From: a virus | Reading direction: 5' to 3' (one strand) | Virus record (IMG/VR): IMGVR_UViG_3300017991_000257 | Location: 1 to 34,389 of that record | DNA length: 34,389 bases | Part shown: in pieces, positions 1-7,906 of the stretch | Position numbering within the stretch: position 1 is the first letter of the stretch | Layout of the letters: each line of letters begins with the position of its first letter | The notes under the pieces: generated by a model | What the model saw: only the letters and a program-made list of their open reading frames with translations | The model's database searches: none | Told to the model about the DNA's origin: nothing | Program-made: the position numbers and the translations under genes

Positions 1-65
1 GAACAAAAAAAATACTACGTCATATTGCCCCGACGCCCAAAATTTCGGCCGCGACCCGGGAAAAA

Positions 66-2057
66 TTGAGCGCCTACAGGAAAACGGCCCGGGAATCCGC
101 CCGGGACGTTGGCTTGCACCTACCGACGGCGCCGGAACTGTTGAGGAAAAAGCGCGCGCTACGAAAGGACCTAAAAAAATTCCTGGTTGGGGTTTTGCCG
201 GAAAGATTTTTCCGCCCGTTTTCAAGGGACCAGGTTAGATTTATTTCGGAACTCCAAAATTCAATCATGCACGGGGGGCAACAGGCCGTAGCATTGCCCC
301 GCGGCGAAGGCAAGACGACAATAATTATCGGCGCCATTCTTTGGGCAATCCTTTACGGTTGGCGCCGGTACGTCGTCGCGGTCGCGGCCGACCAGGGGGC
401 CGCGGAACGATTGTTGGACGGCATACGGGCCGCCCTGGATTCGTCCGAAGTTGTTAACAAGTTGTTTCCCGAGGCGGCCCATTATGCCCGCGCCCTGGAA
501 AACTTGCCGCAACGCGCGGCCGGCCAGTTGGCAAACGAGACGCCGACGGGGATAACCTGGCGCGCGAACTGCCTAATATTGGCCCAGGTCGCGGCGGGGC
601 CGGACGAATACGCGCCGGGCGCCGTTATTGAGGCCCGGGGGTTGACCGGACGAATTAGGGGGTTGCAACAAACGTTGCAAGACGGGACCGTAGTTAGGCC
701 GGATATGTATTTCATAGACGACCCCCAAACCCGGGAATCCGCGAAGTCCCCCGAGCAATGCCGGGACCGTTTGGAAATAATCCGGGCCGATATCATGGGG
801 GGCGCCGGCATAGGCCGCGACGTCGCCGCTATTATGGCTTGCACGGTAATTTGCGAAGGGGATTTGGTCGACCAGGTCCTTAACGAATGGCGAAGCATAC
901 GGGCCGCGGCGTTGTACGTCGAACCCAAGGCCGCGAATACCCTATGGCGGGAATACGTCGATATGCGGCGCCGGGCGCGCCGGGACGGTACGGAAAGGAA
1001 AATATGCAACGCGTTCTATCGAAGGCACCGCCGGAAGATGGACGCCGGCGCCAAGGTCGGGAATCCCCATAGGCGGAACGAAGGGGATTTGTCGGCGTTG
1101 CAGACCATCTACAATTATTTGGCCGACAACGGCGAGGCGTCGTATAGGTCGGAACTTCAAAACGACCCCAGGGGCCAGGAATCGGCGCTATATCAAATCA
1201 CGGTTAAAACCGTCGAATCCAGGTTTAACGGGCTGGAACGTTGCGACGCCCCCGAGGATTGCCATTTCATAATAGCCGGCGTCGACGTCAACTTTTACGC
1301 GTTAAATTGGGTTGTCGTCGCGGTCCGCGGGGATTTCGCTACATTCGTTGTCGACTATGGCCGGTACCCGGCCCACGGGGAACCTTTATGGCAACCAGGC
1401 GCCAAAGGGACGGCCGAGGCGGCAATATATATGGGCGTCGTCGACCTGGCGGACCAGTTGCGGCTACGCCATCCCCGGCTAGGGTTGTTCGCGGTTGACG
1501 GCAATTACGCGACGGATACCATTTGCCGGGCCGTTGACCATTTAGACCGAACCCTGCCGTTGCGGGTTATGGTAATGCGCGGCGTCCCGTCGGACCGCTA
1601 CAGTTTGCCGGCGGACGGCAAAAAGAAAATCCAGGACGGCCAGGAATGTTTCTACGGCGTCGGCGTCCGCGGCCCCCATGTTGTTTTCAATTCGCACTAT
1701 TGGCACAAGCGCGCCCAGGAAGGTTTTTTGTTGACCCCGGGCGCCCCTGGCGCCATAAGTCTATGGGGGGATAGCAACGCGGACCATTCGACATTCGCGG
1801 CCCATGTTTGCGCGGATAGATTGTTGGCAGTTGAAACCAACAAGGGAAAGGAAACTCATAAATGGTCGAGGAAACCAAACGACCGAAACGATTTGGGGGA
1901 CGCATTGGTAATGGCAATGGCGCCGGCGTCTTTGTTCGGCGCCCAGGCGACGGACATCCCGCAACGCATAGCGGCGCCGGCCGACGCGCCCGCGGCGCCG
2001 GCAACGCCCAAACCGCCGGCAAGGCGCCGGCAACGCGTTAGGACCATAGAAATATAA
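66..2057 (+). CDS. terL: Terminase large subunit (TerL)
   Basis: This is the ATP-driven DNA packaging motor and nuclease that docks on the portal. A Walker A motif, PRGEGKTT, lies at residues 78-85 and a Walker B, MYFIDD, at about 214-219. The C-terminal RNase H-like nuclease half shows acidic positions in AGVDVNFY (about 404-411), AVDGNYATD (about residue 480) and NDLGDALVMA near residue 620. The length of 663 aa is on the long side for the family. The listed start is a TTG at 66. The same frame has no stop back to base 1 and the TTG has no good ribosome binding site, so the true start may lie upstream of the window. A small terminase was not recognised; it may also lie upstream. The radical SAM gene follows after 15 bases. 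Confidence 0.93.
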   Translation: MSAYRKTARESARDVGLHLPTAPELLRKKRALRKDLKKFLVGVLPERFFRPFSRDQVRFISELQNSIMHGGQQAVALPRGEGKTTIIIGAILWAILYGWRRYVVAVAADQGAAERLLDGIRAALDSSEVVNKLFPEAAHYARALENLPQRAAGQLANETPTGITWRANCLILAQVAAGPDEYAPGAVIEARGLTGRIRGLQQTLQDGTVVRPDMYFIDDPQTRESAKSPEQCRDRLEIIRADIMGGAGIGRDVAAIMACTVICEGDLVDQVLNEWRSIRAAALYVEPKAANTLWREYVDMRRRARRDGTERKICNAFYRRHRRKMDAGAKVGNPHRRNEGDLSALQTIYNYLADNGEASYRSELQNDPRGQESALYQITVKTVESRFNGLERCDAPEDCHFIIAGVDVNFYALNWVVVAVRGDFATFVVDYGRYPAHGEPLWQPGAKGTAEAAIYMGVVDLADQLRLRHPRLGLFAVDGNYATDTICRAVDHLDRTLPLRVMVMRGVPSDRYSLPADGKKKIQDGQECFYGVGVRGPHVVFNSHYWHKRAQEGFLLTPGAPGAISLWGDSNADHSTFAAHVCADRLLAVETNKGKETHKWSRKPNDRNDLGDALVMAMAPASLFGAQATDIPQRIAAPADAPAAPATPKPPARRRQRVRTIEI

Positions 2058-2072
2058 CGAAAGGCCGCAACC

Positions 2073-3110
2073 ATGTTCCCGACGATTTCTACCGGCAAGA
2101 CCTACGGCGCGTTTTTCCCTTGGAAGGCGCTATTATACCCGGAAAAATGCCGGGCAATATTGCGCGGGGAGTTTCCGCCCCCGGTTACGATTCACGTTTA
2201 CCCTACCAACCGTTGCAATAACAATTGCGATTTTTGCATTATGCGGCGCGAACGGTTGACCGGCGGGGACCTAAAGCCGGCCGTCGCGGAAAAAATCGTA
2301 GCCTACGCGAACGCTAACGGCGTCGGGGCCATTCACGTTTCCGGCGGCGGGGAACCCACGTTATGGAACGGCGATATGCGGATTTTCGGCGCGTTCAAGG
2401 GGACCAAGGTATTATCGACAAACGGGCGCGCGCTATCATTGCAAACCGCGCGGTTGTTCGACCGGATTAGAATTAGCGTTAACGCCGGCACCGCGGCGAC
2501 CTACGAAACACAAACCGGGACGCCCCCGGGGACCTGGGATTATTTGGTCGCCGGGATTACGGACATATGCCAACGACCGGACCGACCGACCGGCCAGGAA
2601 ATCGGCCTTGGGTTTGTGGCGACGCCGGCAAACTGGCGGGAAATCCCTATGGCCATTCGTTTGGCCCAGGACGTCGGCGCCGATTTCGTCCATATCCGGC
2701 CGGCATATTATCCCCGGGGGACGGTCGACGACGCGGAAATCCGGCGTTTGGCCGCGGCGATTTGGCATTGTTGCGAGGCTTGCGAGGGTAATAGTAACGG
2801 GGTCCAGGTCTACGGGTCGTCGGAAAAGTTCGCGGGATACTGGTCGCCCCGGGGATTTCGCAAGTGCAAGGCGTCGCCGTTACACGCCGTAATTGCCGCG
2901 GACGGCCGTTTCCTGGTTTGCCAGGACGTTTTCGAAAGGTTCGGGGATTTGAATAACCAGGGATTCCGCGAGGCGTGGGAATCCCCCGACCATGCCGCGG
3001 CAATTGCAAGGATAAACGTCGACGATTGCCCGCGTTGCGTCATGGGCCGACCAAACGAAATATTAGAGCATATATTCGAACGGGACGAAATACTAGCGGG
3101 GTTGCTATGA
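2073..3110 (+). CDS. Radical SAM protein with SPASM-like C-terminal cysteines
   Basis: This protein has a radical SAM cluster motif CX3CX2C (C48, C52, C55), followed by VSGGGEP at residues 89-95, the usual SAM-binding turn. The C-terminal part has more cysteines (C265, C283, C319, C322 and a C233/C234/C237 group), as in SPASM/Twitch proteins that hold a second iron-sulphur cluster and often act on peptides. The substrate cannot be read from the sequence. It is the first gene of a tight four-gene set with three glycosyltransferases: its stop overlaps the next start (ATGA at 3107-3110). I infer a role in modifying a virion peptide or its sugar. It is not QueE-like, because QueE has a different cysteine spacing. 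The start ATG follows a GAAAGG ribosome binding site. Confidence 0.88.
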   Translation: MFPTISTGKTYGAFFPWKALLYPEKCRAILRGEFPPPVTIHVYPTNRCNNNCDFCIMRRERLTGGDLKPAVAEKIVAYANANGVGAIHVSGGGEPTLWNGDMRIFGAFKGTKVLSTNGRALSLQTARLFDRIRISVNAGTAATYETQTGTPPGTWDYLVAGITDICQRPDRPTGQEIGLGFVATPANWREIPMAIRLAQDVGADFVHIRPAYYPRGTVDDAEIRRLAAAIWHCCEACEGNSNGVQVYGSSEKFAGYWSPRGFRKCKASPLHAVIAADGRFLVCQDVFERFGDLNNQGFREAWESPDHAAAIARINVDDCPRCVMGRPNEILEHIFERDEILAGLL

Positions 3111-4003
3111 AGGTTGCAGTCATGTATAGCGGCGTCGGCGGACCGAACGGCGCGGATTACGTCGCGGAATTTCTAGCCCGGGGGTTTTCCCCCATTTGTG
3201 AAACTACGCTAATAGGCCGGCACGGGTCCTATCCGGTCGAACATTTGAAGATACCCGCGGGGACGGATTTGGTTGTGCATTCGTCGGGGTTCAACCTAAC
3301 CCCCGACGTTGTCCGACGGATTCGGGACGCGGCGCCGTTGTATCTATGGACGCATAACGACGAGATAGGATGGTGGCGCGACCGAATCGCCCCGGTTACA
3401 AATTTGGTCGACGTCCATTTTTCCTACACGCGCCGGCATGGTTGGGGCGACCACGTTAAATACTTGCCATTGGCCGCGGACCCCACGATATATTTCCCCA
3501 TGGAAAAGCGCGAGGATTACGACCTGGCGCTAATCGGCGCCGCGCGCCATTGGCGGAAAACCTTTTGCGAACTGCTAGAACGTCGCGGGGGTTTCCGTTG
3601 CTATTGGGGTTGGGCAATGTCGACGCCGGCCGCGGACGTCAACCGTATTTATAACGCAACGCGGGTTGTAATAGCGCCGGTCCAGGATTGCGACGAGGAC
3701 GAACCCGGCCGCGCCTGGGGTTGCCCCTGTAGGACGTTCGACGTTCCAGCGGCGGGCGCGTTCCAAATCCAGGTCGACCGCGGGGGGCTGGCGGACGTTT
3801 ACCCGGACGCCGTCGCGTTGCCGGCTATCCGGGACATAGACGCGGCCGCCGATTTTTGGCTGGCGGAAATCCGGTCATGGCTGGACAACCCCGGCGCCCG
3901 TCGCGACCAGGCCGACCGCGATTACCGCGAAACCATATCGCGACACACCTACAGGCACCGCGCCCAAACCATGATTGACCATTTTAACGGAAAGGGGTTG
4001 TAA
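3107..4003 (+). CDS. CgeB-like glycosyltransferase (GT-B, family 1 type)
   Basis: This 298-residue protein resembles the CgeB / Glyco_trans_1_2 group, which transfers sugars from nucleotide-sugar donors. Visible hallmarks are LPLAADPTIYFP (about residues 124-135), the CRTFDVPAAGAFQIQ segment that matches the R-x-(F/Y)-E-(I/V)-xA-x-G-A pattern, and the C-terminal HTYRHRAQTM helix with family-typical H and R residues. I chose the ATG at 3107, which overlaps the preceding stop as ATGA. The frame is open further upstream but that part only shadows the radical SAM gene. The stop overlaps the next start as TAATG. Donor and acceptor are unknown. In context it probably extends or starts a glycan on a phage protein. 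Confidence 0.82.
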   Translation: MKVAVMYSGVGGPNGADYVAEFLARGFSPICETTLIGRHGSYPVEHLKIPAGTDLVVHSSGFNLTPDVVRRIRDAAPLYLWTHNDEIGWWRDRIAPVTNLVDVHFSYTRRHGWGDHVKYLPLAADPTIYFPMEKREDYDLALIGAARHWRKTFCELLERRGGFRCYWGWAMSTPAADVNRIYNATRVVIAPVQDCDEDEPGRAWGCPCRTFDVPAAGAFQIQVDRGGLADVYPDAVALPAIRDIDAAADFWLAEIRSWLDNPGARRDQADRDYRETISRHTYRHRAQTMIDHFNGKGL

Positions 4004-4776
4004 TGTCGACGACGACAATTTCCGCGATTTGCCCGACGTATGCTAGGCCGCATTTACTCCGCGAGGCCGTCGAAAGTTTCCGCCGGCAACGGTTCAAGGG
4101 GACCGCGGAATTGATAGTATACAACAATTATCCCGACCAAACGATTATCATAGACGAATCCGATTTTCCCCGGGGGTTTTCGGTCAAGGTCATAAACGAC
4201 CAGGAACCCCCGGATTCCCTGGGGGAATGTTACAACCGGGCCATAGCCCACGCCGGCGGCCGCTATCTTTGCCCCTGGGAAGACGACGACATCTATTTAC
4301 CCTGGCGCCTTGCCGACGCCGTCGAGGCCCTGGAATCGAACGGCGCGGAATATCATAAAAGGCCCCATGCCTGGTTTTACAATTACGGGCGAATCGTCGG
4401 GCCGGTTTCCAATCTTTTCTTTTGCGCGGGGACCTGGGCCGCGGGTTTGTTCCGCCGGGTCGGGGGTTGCCGCGGGGATTTCGCGGCGACGGACCAGGCA
4501 TTGGAAGCGCGATTGGTTGGCGGAACCGACGACGCGATTACCGAACCGCGGGACCTCAAAAAAATCTTTTATATCTATCGTTGGGCCGGCGTAACCGCGC
4601 ATTTGTCCGGGATTAAGGACGGCCGCGAGGGGTTCGAACAGACCCGGGCGATTTTGCGGCGGGGGCAACCTACCGGGAAAGTTTTAATCCGTCCGGGTTG
4701 GGCGCGCGACTATGTCGCCATGGTCGAAAACTGGATTTCTAGCCATCCCGGAATGGGGGAGGAATACGACGTATGA
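4003..4776 (+). CDS. GT-A fold glycosyltransferase, family 2 type
   Basis: The N-terminus (TISAICPTYARPHLLREAVE) is the usual nucleotide-sugar binding strand and helix of GT2 enzymes. The metal-binding motif appears as WEDDDIYLP at residues 92-100. The protein has 257 residues and ends without a membrane segment, so it is a soluble enzyme. It is translationally coupled on both sides: TAATG with the CgeB-like gene and ATGA with the next glycosyltransferase. The family and motif are clear. Which sugar it moves and onto what is not. Together with its neighbours it could build a glycan of two or three sugars. Confidence 0.88.
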   Translation: MSTTTISAICPTYARPHLLREAVESFRRQRFKGTAELIVYNNYPDQTIIIDESDFPRGFSVKVINDQEPPDSLGECYNRAIAHAGGRYLCPWEDDDIYLPWRLADAVEALESNGAEYHKRPHAWFYNYGRIVGPVSNLFFCAGTWAAGLFRRVGGCRGDFAATDQALEARLVGGTDDAITEPRDLKKIFYIYRWAGVTAHLSGIKDGREGFEQTRAILRRGQPTGKVLIRPGWARDYVAMVENWISSHPGMGEEYDV

Positions 4777-6068
4777 ATAAACGCTATACCGTCGTTATCG
4801 CGGAACGCAACGAACCCGACCTAAAGGCGACCGTTTCAGATATCCGCGCAAATTCCGCCCTGGCCGACGTCGTCGTAATTAGCGACAAGACGGGACGCGG
4901 CCCCCAGGCTTGCCGGCATTACGGGATAACCCAGGCGAAAACGGATATCGTTATAATAGTTGACGGCCATATGAGATTCGCGCCGGGCAGTCTAGACAAA
5001 ATGGCCGCCGCGGCGTTGCCCGGCGACGTCGTAGGTTGCGCGCTATGCCATCATAACGCGGATTTATCCTTTGAGGATTCCCCCTATGCCGGCGCGCGTT
5101 GGGCCTGGAAATCCGAGGACCGCGGCCAATATTTCGTCCTAACGGGCAAATGGCGGGACCGCGCGGACCTGGGGGCTATACCTTGCGTCATGGGCGCCTG
5201 CTATTCGTTTTCGCGGGCCTGGTACGAAAAAATCGGGTCCCCCTGGCGTTTGGGTCGGGGTTGGGGGTTGGACGAAGAAACCTTATCCCTGGCGACCTGG
5301 CTAATGGGGGGGCGTTGCGAACAGGTCGCGGCGGAAGTTGCGCACCAGTACCGGATACAATCGACGTTGCCCTACAGGTTGTCGGCCGCCCAATCCGCCG
5401 GCGTTTGGGCAAACCGGATAACATTCCTGGAAATGTTGCCGTTGCCCGACCAGGACCGCGACGAATTGACGGCATGGCTACACCAAAACGGGGCGTTGCG
5501 GGGTCCCGCCGGCGTCGCGGTTCGAAACATGGTCGACCATGTAGCGACCGCGGCAATCCGCGAAACCCTGGCCGCGGGGCCGCGAACCTTTGCCGAATGG
5601 AAAACAACGTTTATAACTCAAACCGAAGGGGAGCCGCAAATGAGAAAAGAACTATTGGACCGCGCCAAACGCGCGGGAATCGACGGCGCGAAAATGACCA
5701 ATGCCGAGATTAAAAAGGCCCTGGCGGAACCCGACGCCGGCAAGGTCGCGGAAATGGTCGCGGGGGCCGGCGCCACTATGGAAAGGCCGCCGGCGGGATT
5801 CCTGGGGACGTTGGGAACCCCGGCAAAGAAAAAACGGGGGCGCCCGAGGAAAACGACGACGACCGCGACGACGCCGGCAACGCCCCCGCCGGCGCGCGCG
5901 GAAAGAATCCCGAACAGGATAACCGCGGACCTTGGGGCGCCTTGTGTCCATTGCGGCCATAGGTACGACCATAAAATAACAAATACGTTCCCGAACGGCA
6001 ACCGGCGCCGGGTTTGCGGGAAATGCGGCCGGCCATTCATTACCCGCGAAATCCCGCCCGGCGAATAA
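4773..6068 (+). CDS. Polypeptide GalNAc-transferase-like glycosyltransferase fused to a DNA-binding-like tail
   Basis: Residues 1 to about 200 form a GT-A domain with the layout of polypeptide GalNAc-transferases: start strand YTVVIAERNEPDL, a DGH metal motif at 64-66 (DxH in that family), a GACYSFSRAWYEKIG segment at 141-155 (family: GGxFxxxRxYFExIG), WGLDEETLSLATWLMGG at 164-180 (family: WGGENLELSFRxWxCGG) and a conserved late histidine, H191. That family puts the first sugar on Ser or Thr of a protein. From residue 290 on, the sequence changes character: a SAP-like helix pair, an AT-hook-like KRGRPRK, a Thr/Pro-rich linker and a CXXC/CXXC zinc ribbon. This C-terminal part has its own start signal and is listed separately. 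Start ATG overlaps the preceding stop (ATGA). Confidence 0.8.
   Translation: MNKRYTVVIAERNEPDLKATVSDIRANSALADVVVISDKTGRGPQACRHYGITQAKTDIVIIVDGHMRFAPGSLDKMAAAALPGDVVGCALCHHNADLSFEDSPYAGARWAWKSEDRGQYFVLTGKWRDRADLGAIPCVMGACYSFSRAWYEKIGSPWRLGRGWGLDEETLSLATWLMGGRCEQVAAEVAHQYRIQSTLPYRLSAAQSAGVWANRITFLEMLPLPDQDRDELTAWLHQNGALRGPAGVAVRNMVDHVATAAIRETLAAGPRTFAEWKTTFITQTEGEPQMRKELLDRAKRAGIDGAKMTNAEIKKALAEPDAGKVAEMVAGAGATMERPPAGFLGTLGTPAKKKRGRPRKTTTTATTPATPPPARAERIPNRITADLGAPCVHCGHRYDHKITNTFPNGNRRRVCGKCGRPFITREIPPGE
5640..6068 (+). CDS. Nested in-frame start: SAP-like / AT-hook / zinc-ribbon protein
   Basis: An ATG at 5640 lies in frame inside the glycosyltransferase gene and is preceded by a strong ribosome binding site, AAGGGGAG at 5626-5633, with 6 bases between. 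It would give a 142-residue product: a helix pair resembling SAP/HeH DNA-binding motifs (residues 3-29), an AT-hook-like KRGRPRK (65-71), a Thr/Pro-rich stretch and a zinc ribbon (C102, C105, C126, C129). This could be a separate DNA-binding protein, made either alone or also as the tail of the enzyme. The layout suggests two genes that were joined by loss of a stop codon. Independent translation is inferred from the ribosome binding site, not shown. Confidence 0.6.
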   Translation: MRKELLDRAKRAGIDGAKMTNAEIKKALAEPDAGKVAEMVAGAGATMERPPAGFLGTLGTPAKKKRGRPRKTTTTATTPATPPPARAERIPNRITADLGAPCVHCGHRYDHKITNTFPNGNRRRVCGKCGRPFITREIPPGE

Positions 6069-6074
6069 ATTTAA

Positions 6075-6089
6075 TTATAGATGCTATAA
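6075..6089. promoter_or_regulatory. Inverted repeat TTATAG-ATG-CTATAA in the gap before the head genes
   Basis: The 107-base gap between the glycosyltransferase operon and the head genes contains a perfect 6-base inverted repeat, TTATAG and CTATAA, separated by 3 bases, in an AT-rich patch. It may be an operator or part of a promoter for the structural genes. I see no convincing -35 box at the correct distance, so no promoter is claimed. Confidence 0.35.
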
Positions 6090-6175
6090 CAAACGTCCCG
6101 CGTAACTATTGAGTTTCGCGGATTTTGGCGCTATTCGTCCCCTGTATGACGGGAACCTAACCCCCGGGGGCCGGA

Positions 6176-6400
6176 ATGGCTTTGTTAACCGTTGCCGAAC
6201 AGTTGGAACAGGTCCAGGCCGCGATAACCGCCGTATTGTTGAACCAATCTTATACCCTTGACGGCCGGACCGTTACCCGCGCGAACCTTGACGCATTGCA
6301 ACGGCGCGAGGAATATTTAACGAAACGCTACAAAGCCGAAACCGGCGCCCGTCCCGTCCTGTCAACCATGAATATGGAAGGGGTCGGGTACGATGATTAA
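6176..6400 (+). CDS. gpW-like head-tail connector or small head protein
   Basis: This 74-residue protein sits just upstream of the portal, where lambda gpW-type proteins are found. The pattern of an N-terminal helix (AEQLEQVQAAITAVL), a short turn with YTLDGRTVTRANLDAL and a second helix RREEYLTKRY matches the small helix-hairpin-helix of gpW-like proteins. gpW plugs the portal channel and joins head to tail. The ATG at 6176 follows a G-rich ribosome binding site. Its end overlaps the portal start by 8 bases, which suggests coupled translation. The family call rests on position, size and pattern only. Confidence 0.6.
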   Translation: MALLTVAEQLEQVQAAITAVLLNQSYTLDGRTVTRANLDALQRREEYLTKRYKAETGARPVLSTMNMEGVGYDD

Positions 6401-7904
6401 GACAACGCAACCGCGCCCCTTGCGTTCCGCCGTCGACCTGGTCGACACTAACGGCGCCGCTATTCGGCTAGGCTATAACGCGGTCCAGGACAAAGGCCGC
6501 CGGCAACCCCCCCGGTCCAAAATCGTTAGCGAAGACAAGGAACTAACGAAGGTAAAACGAAAAAAACTTATCGCGACGGCGAAGGACCAACCCCGGAACA
6601 ATTCGATTTTAGCCTGGATGCTACGCCGGCATTTAGACTATGTTAGCCGGTTCGATTTGCATATTCGAACGGGAAACCCGGACCTGGACAAGCGGGTTTA
6701 TTTTCTGTTCAAGCGCGCCGCGCGTCGCGAAAATTTCGACATTGCCGGGCGCCATGACCGTTACGCATTTATGCGGATTTTCGAGGCTTGCAAGACGATT
6801 GACGGGGACGCCGCGGCGCTAAAACTGGATTCCGGCCATTTGCAGGGGGTCGAATCCGACCTAATAACGACCCCGTCCAATTTGGACCAGGTCCCGAAGG
6901 AATTTAAGGAAAAAATATCCGATTTGGGGCTAGTGCTTAACGCCGCAATGAGGACGGAATATTTTTGCGTATGTTCCCGCGACCCGGACAATTCCAATAA
7001 CCGAATTTTCCAACAAATGGTAGCGGCCGCGGACGTCATTTTTGACGGGTATTTTACTAGGTTCAGTCAATCACGGGGAATAACGTTGTTCGCGCCGGCC
7101 TTGAATATGGCCGCGGACCTTTCCGAAACCCTGGAATGGGTCGCGTTAAAGGCTAAACTTCATGCCTTGTTTGGGCTGGCTTTTATGCGCCAGGCCCCCG
7201 AGCAAATGCGCTGGAACAAAACCGGATACGACGGGTCGACCGACAACGAAACCACGGACAAAAACCCCTACGAAGTCAACATAAACCCCAGGGGGATTTT
7301 TACCCTTGACCTGGACCCGGGCGACAAGGTCGAACCCGTCGAATCCAAGACGCCGTCCGGGGAACTGTTGGGTTTTTCCCGCGAGGAAATCCGAATGGTT
7401 TTGTTGGCGTTGGACATTCCATTTACGGCCTATGATTCCATGAAATCGTCGTTTAGCGCCAGGATTGCCGACCGTTCCGAATACGAGGAATCCGCGGAGG
7501 AAAAGCGAAGGAAAAACGCGGCCGTATTGCGGGAATATTCGGATTGGCGCCTAGACGATTGGTCCGAATCCGACGACAAATTGCCGGACCTTATGGCGGC
7601 CGCGAAAATCGACGCGGACGAATTAAAGGAAAAGGTCGAATGGATACCGACCGGGACGCCCTGGCTAGATAAGCGGAACGAAATCGCCGGCGACAAGGAC
7701 GCTATAAGTTTAGGCGTGGATTCCGCCGTCCGCGTCGCCAGGCGCCGCGGGATTGACGCATATCAAATAATCGACGAACAAGCGGAATTTTTGGCCTATG
7801 CCAAATCCAAGGGGGTCCCAATCTACGTTGCGGCCCCCGGCCAGGTCGCGACCGAGGAAACGCAACCAAACGCGCCGGACGAACCGGCCGACGACGGAGA
7901 ATAA
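6393..7904 (+). CDS. Portal protein (lambda type)
   Basis: This 503-residue protein forms the ring through which DNA enters and leaves the head. Features of the lambda-type portal group are the N-terminal basic region, the segment ATAKDQPRNNSILAWMLRRH (residues 61-80; typically an R-N-N/NP turn followed by a helix) and the long helical C-terminal half. Near 315-360 it has GELLGFSREEIRMVLLAL and a SSFSARIADRSEYEESAE stretch that matches the conserved nYSSaRa...e pattern of these portals. It overlaps the upstream gpW-like gene by 8 bases and is followed 2 bases later by the prohead protease. Confidence 0.87.
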   Translation: MIKTTQPRPLRSAVDLVDTNGAAIRLGYNAVQDKGRRQPPRSKIVSEDKELTKVKRKKLIATAKDQPRNNSILAWMLRRHLDYVSRFDLHIRTGNPDLDKRVYFLFKRAARRENFDIAGRHDRYAFMRIFEACKTIDGDAAALKLDSGHLQGVESDLITTPSNLDQVPKEFKEKISDLGLVLNAAMRTEYFCVCSRDPDNSNNRIFQQMVAAADVIFDGYFTRFSQSRGITLFAPALNMAADLSETLEWVALKAKLHALFGLAFMRQAPEQMRWNKTGYDGSTDNETTDKNPYEVNINPRGIFTLDLDPGDKVEPVESKTPSGELLGFSREEIRMVLLALDIPFTAYDSMKSSFSARIADRSEYEESAEEKRRKNAAVLREYSDWRLDDWSESDDKLPDLMAAAKIDADELKEKVEWIPTGTPWLDKRNEIAGDKDAISLGVDSAVRVARRRGIDAYQIIDEQAEFLAYAKSKGVPIYVAAPGQVATEETQPNAPDEPADDGE

Positions 7905-7906
7905 AA

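Noticed and set aside
1-65. The first 65 bases as a non-coding leader with a promoter
   Set aside because: The terminase frame is open across the whole stretch and no promoter boxes are convincing, so the gene may simply start outside the window.
2975-3106. A longer N-terminus for the CgeB-like protein
   Set aside because: The extra 44 codons lie in the end of the radical SAM gene and are basic and low in similarity to the family. The ATG at 3107 overlaps the stop in the usual way.
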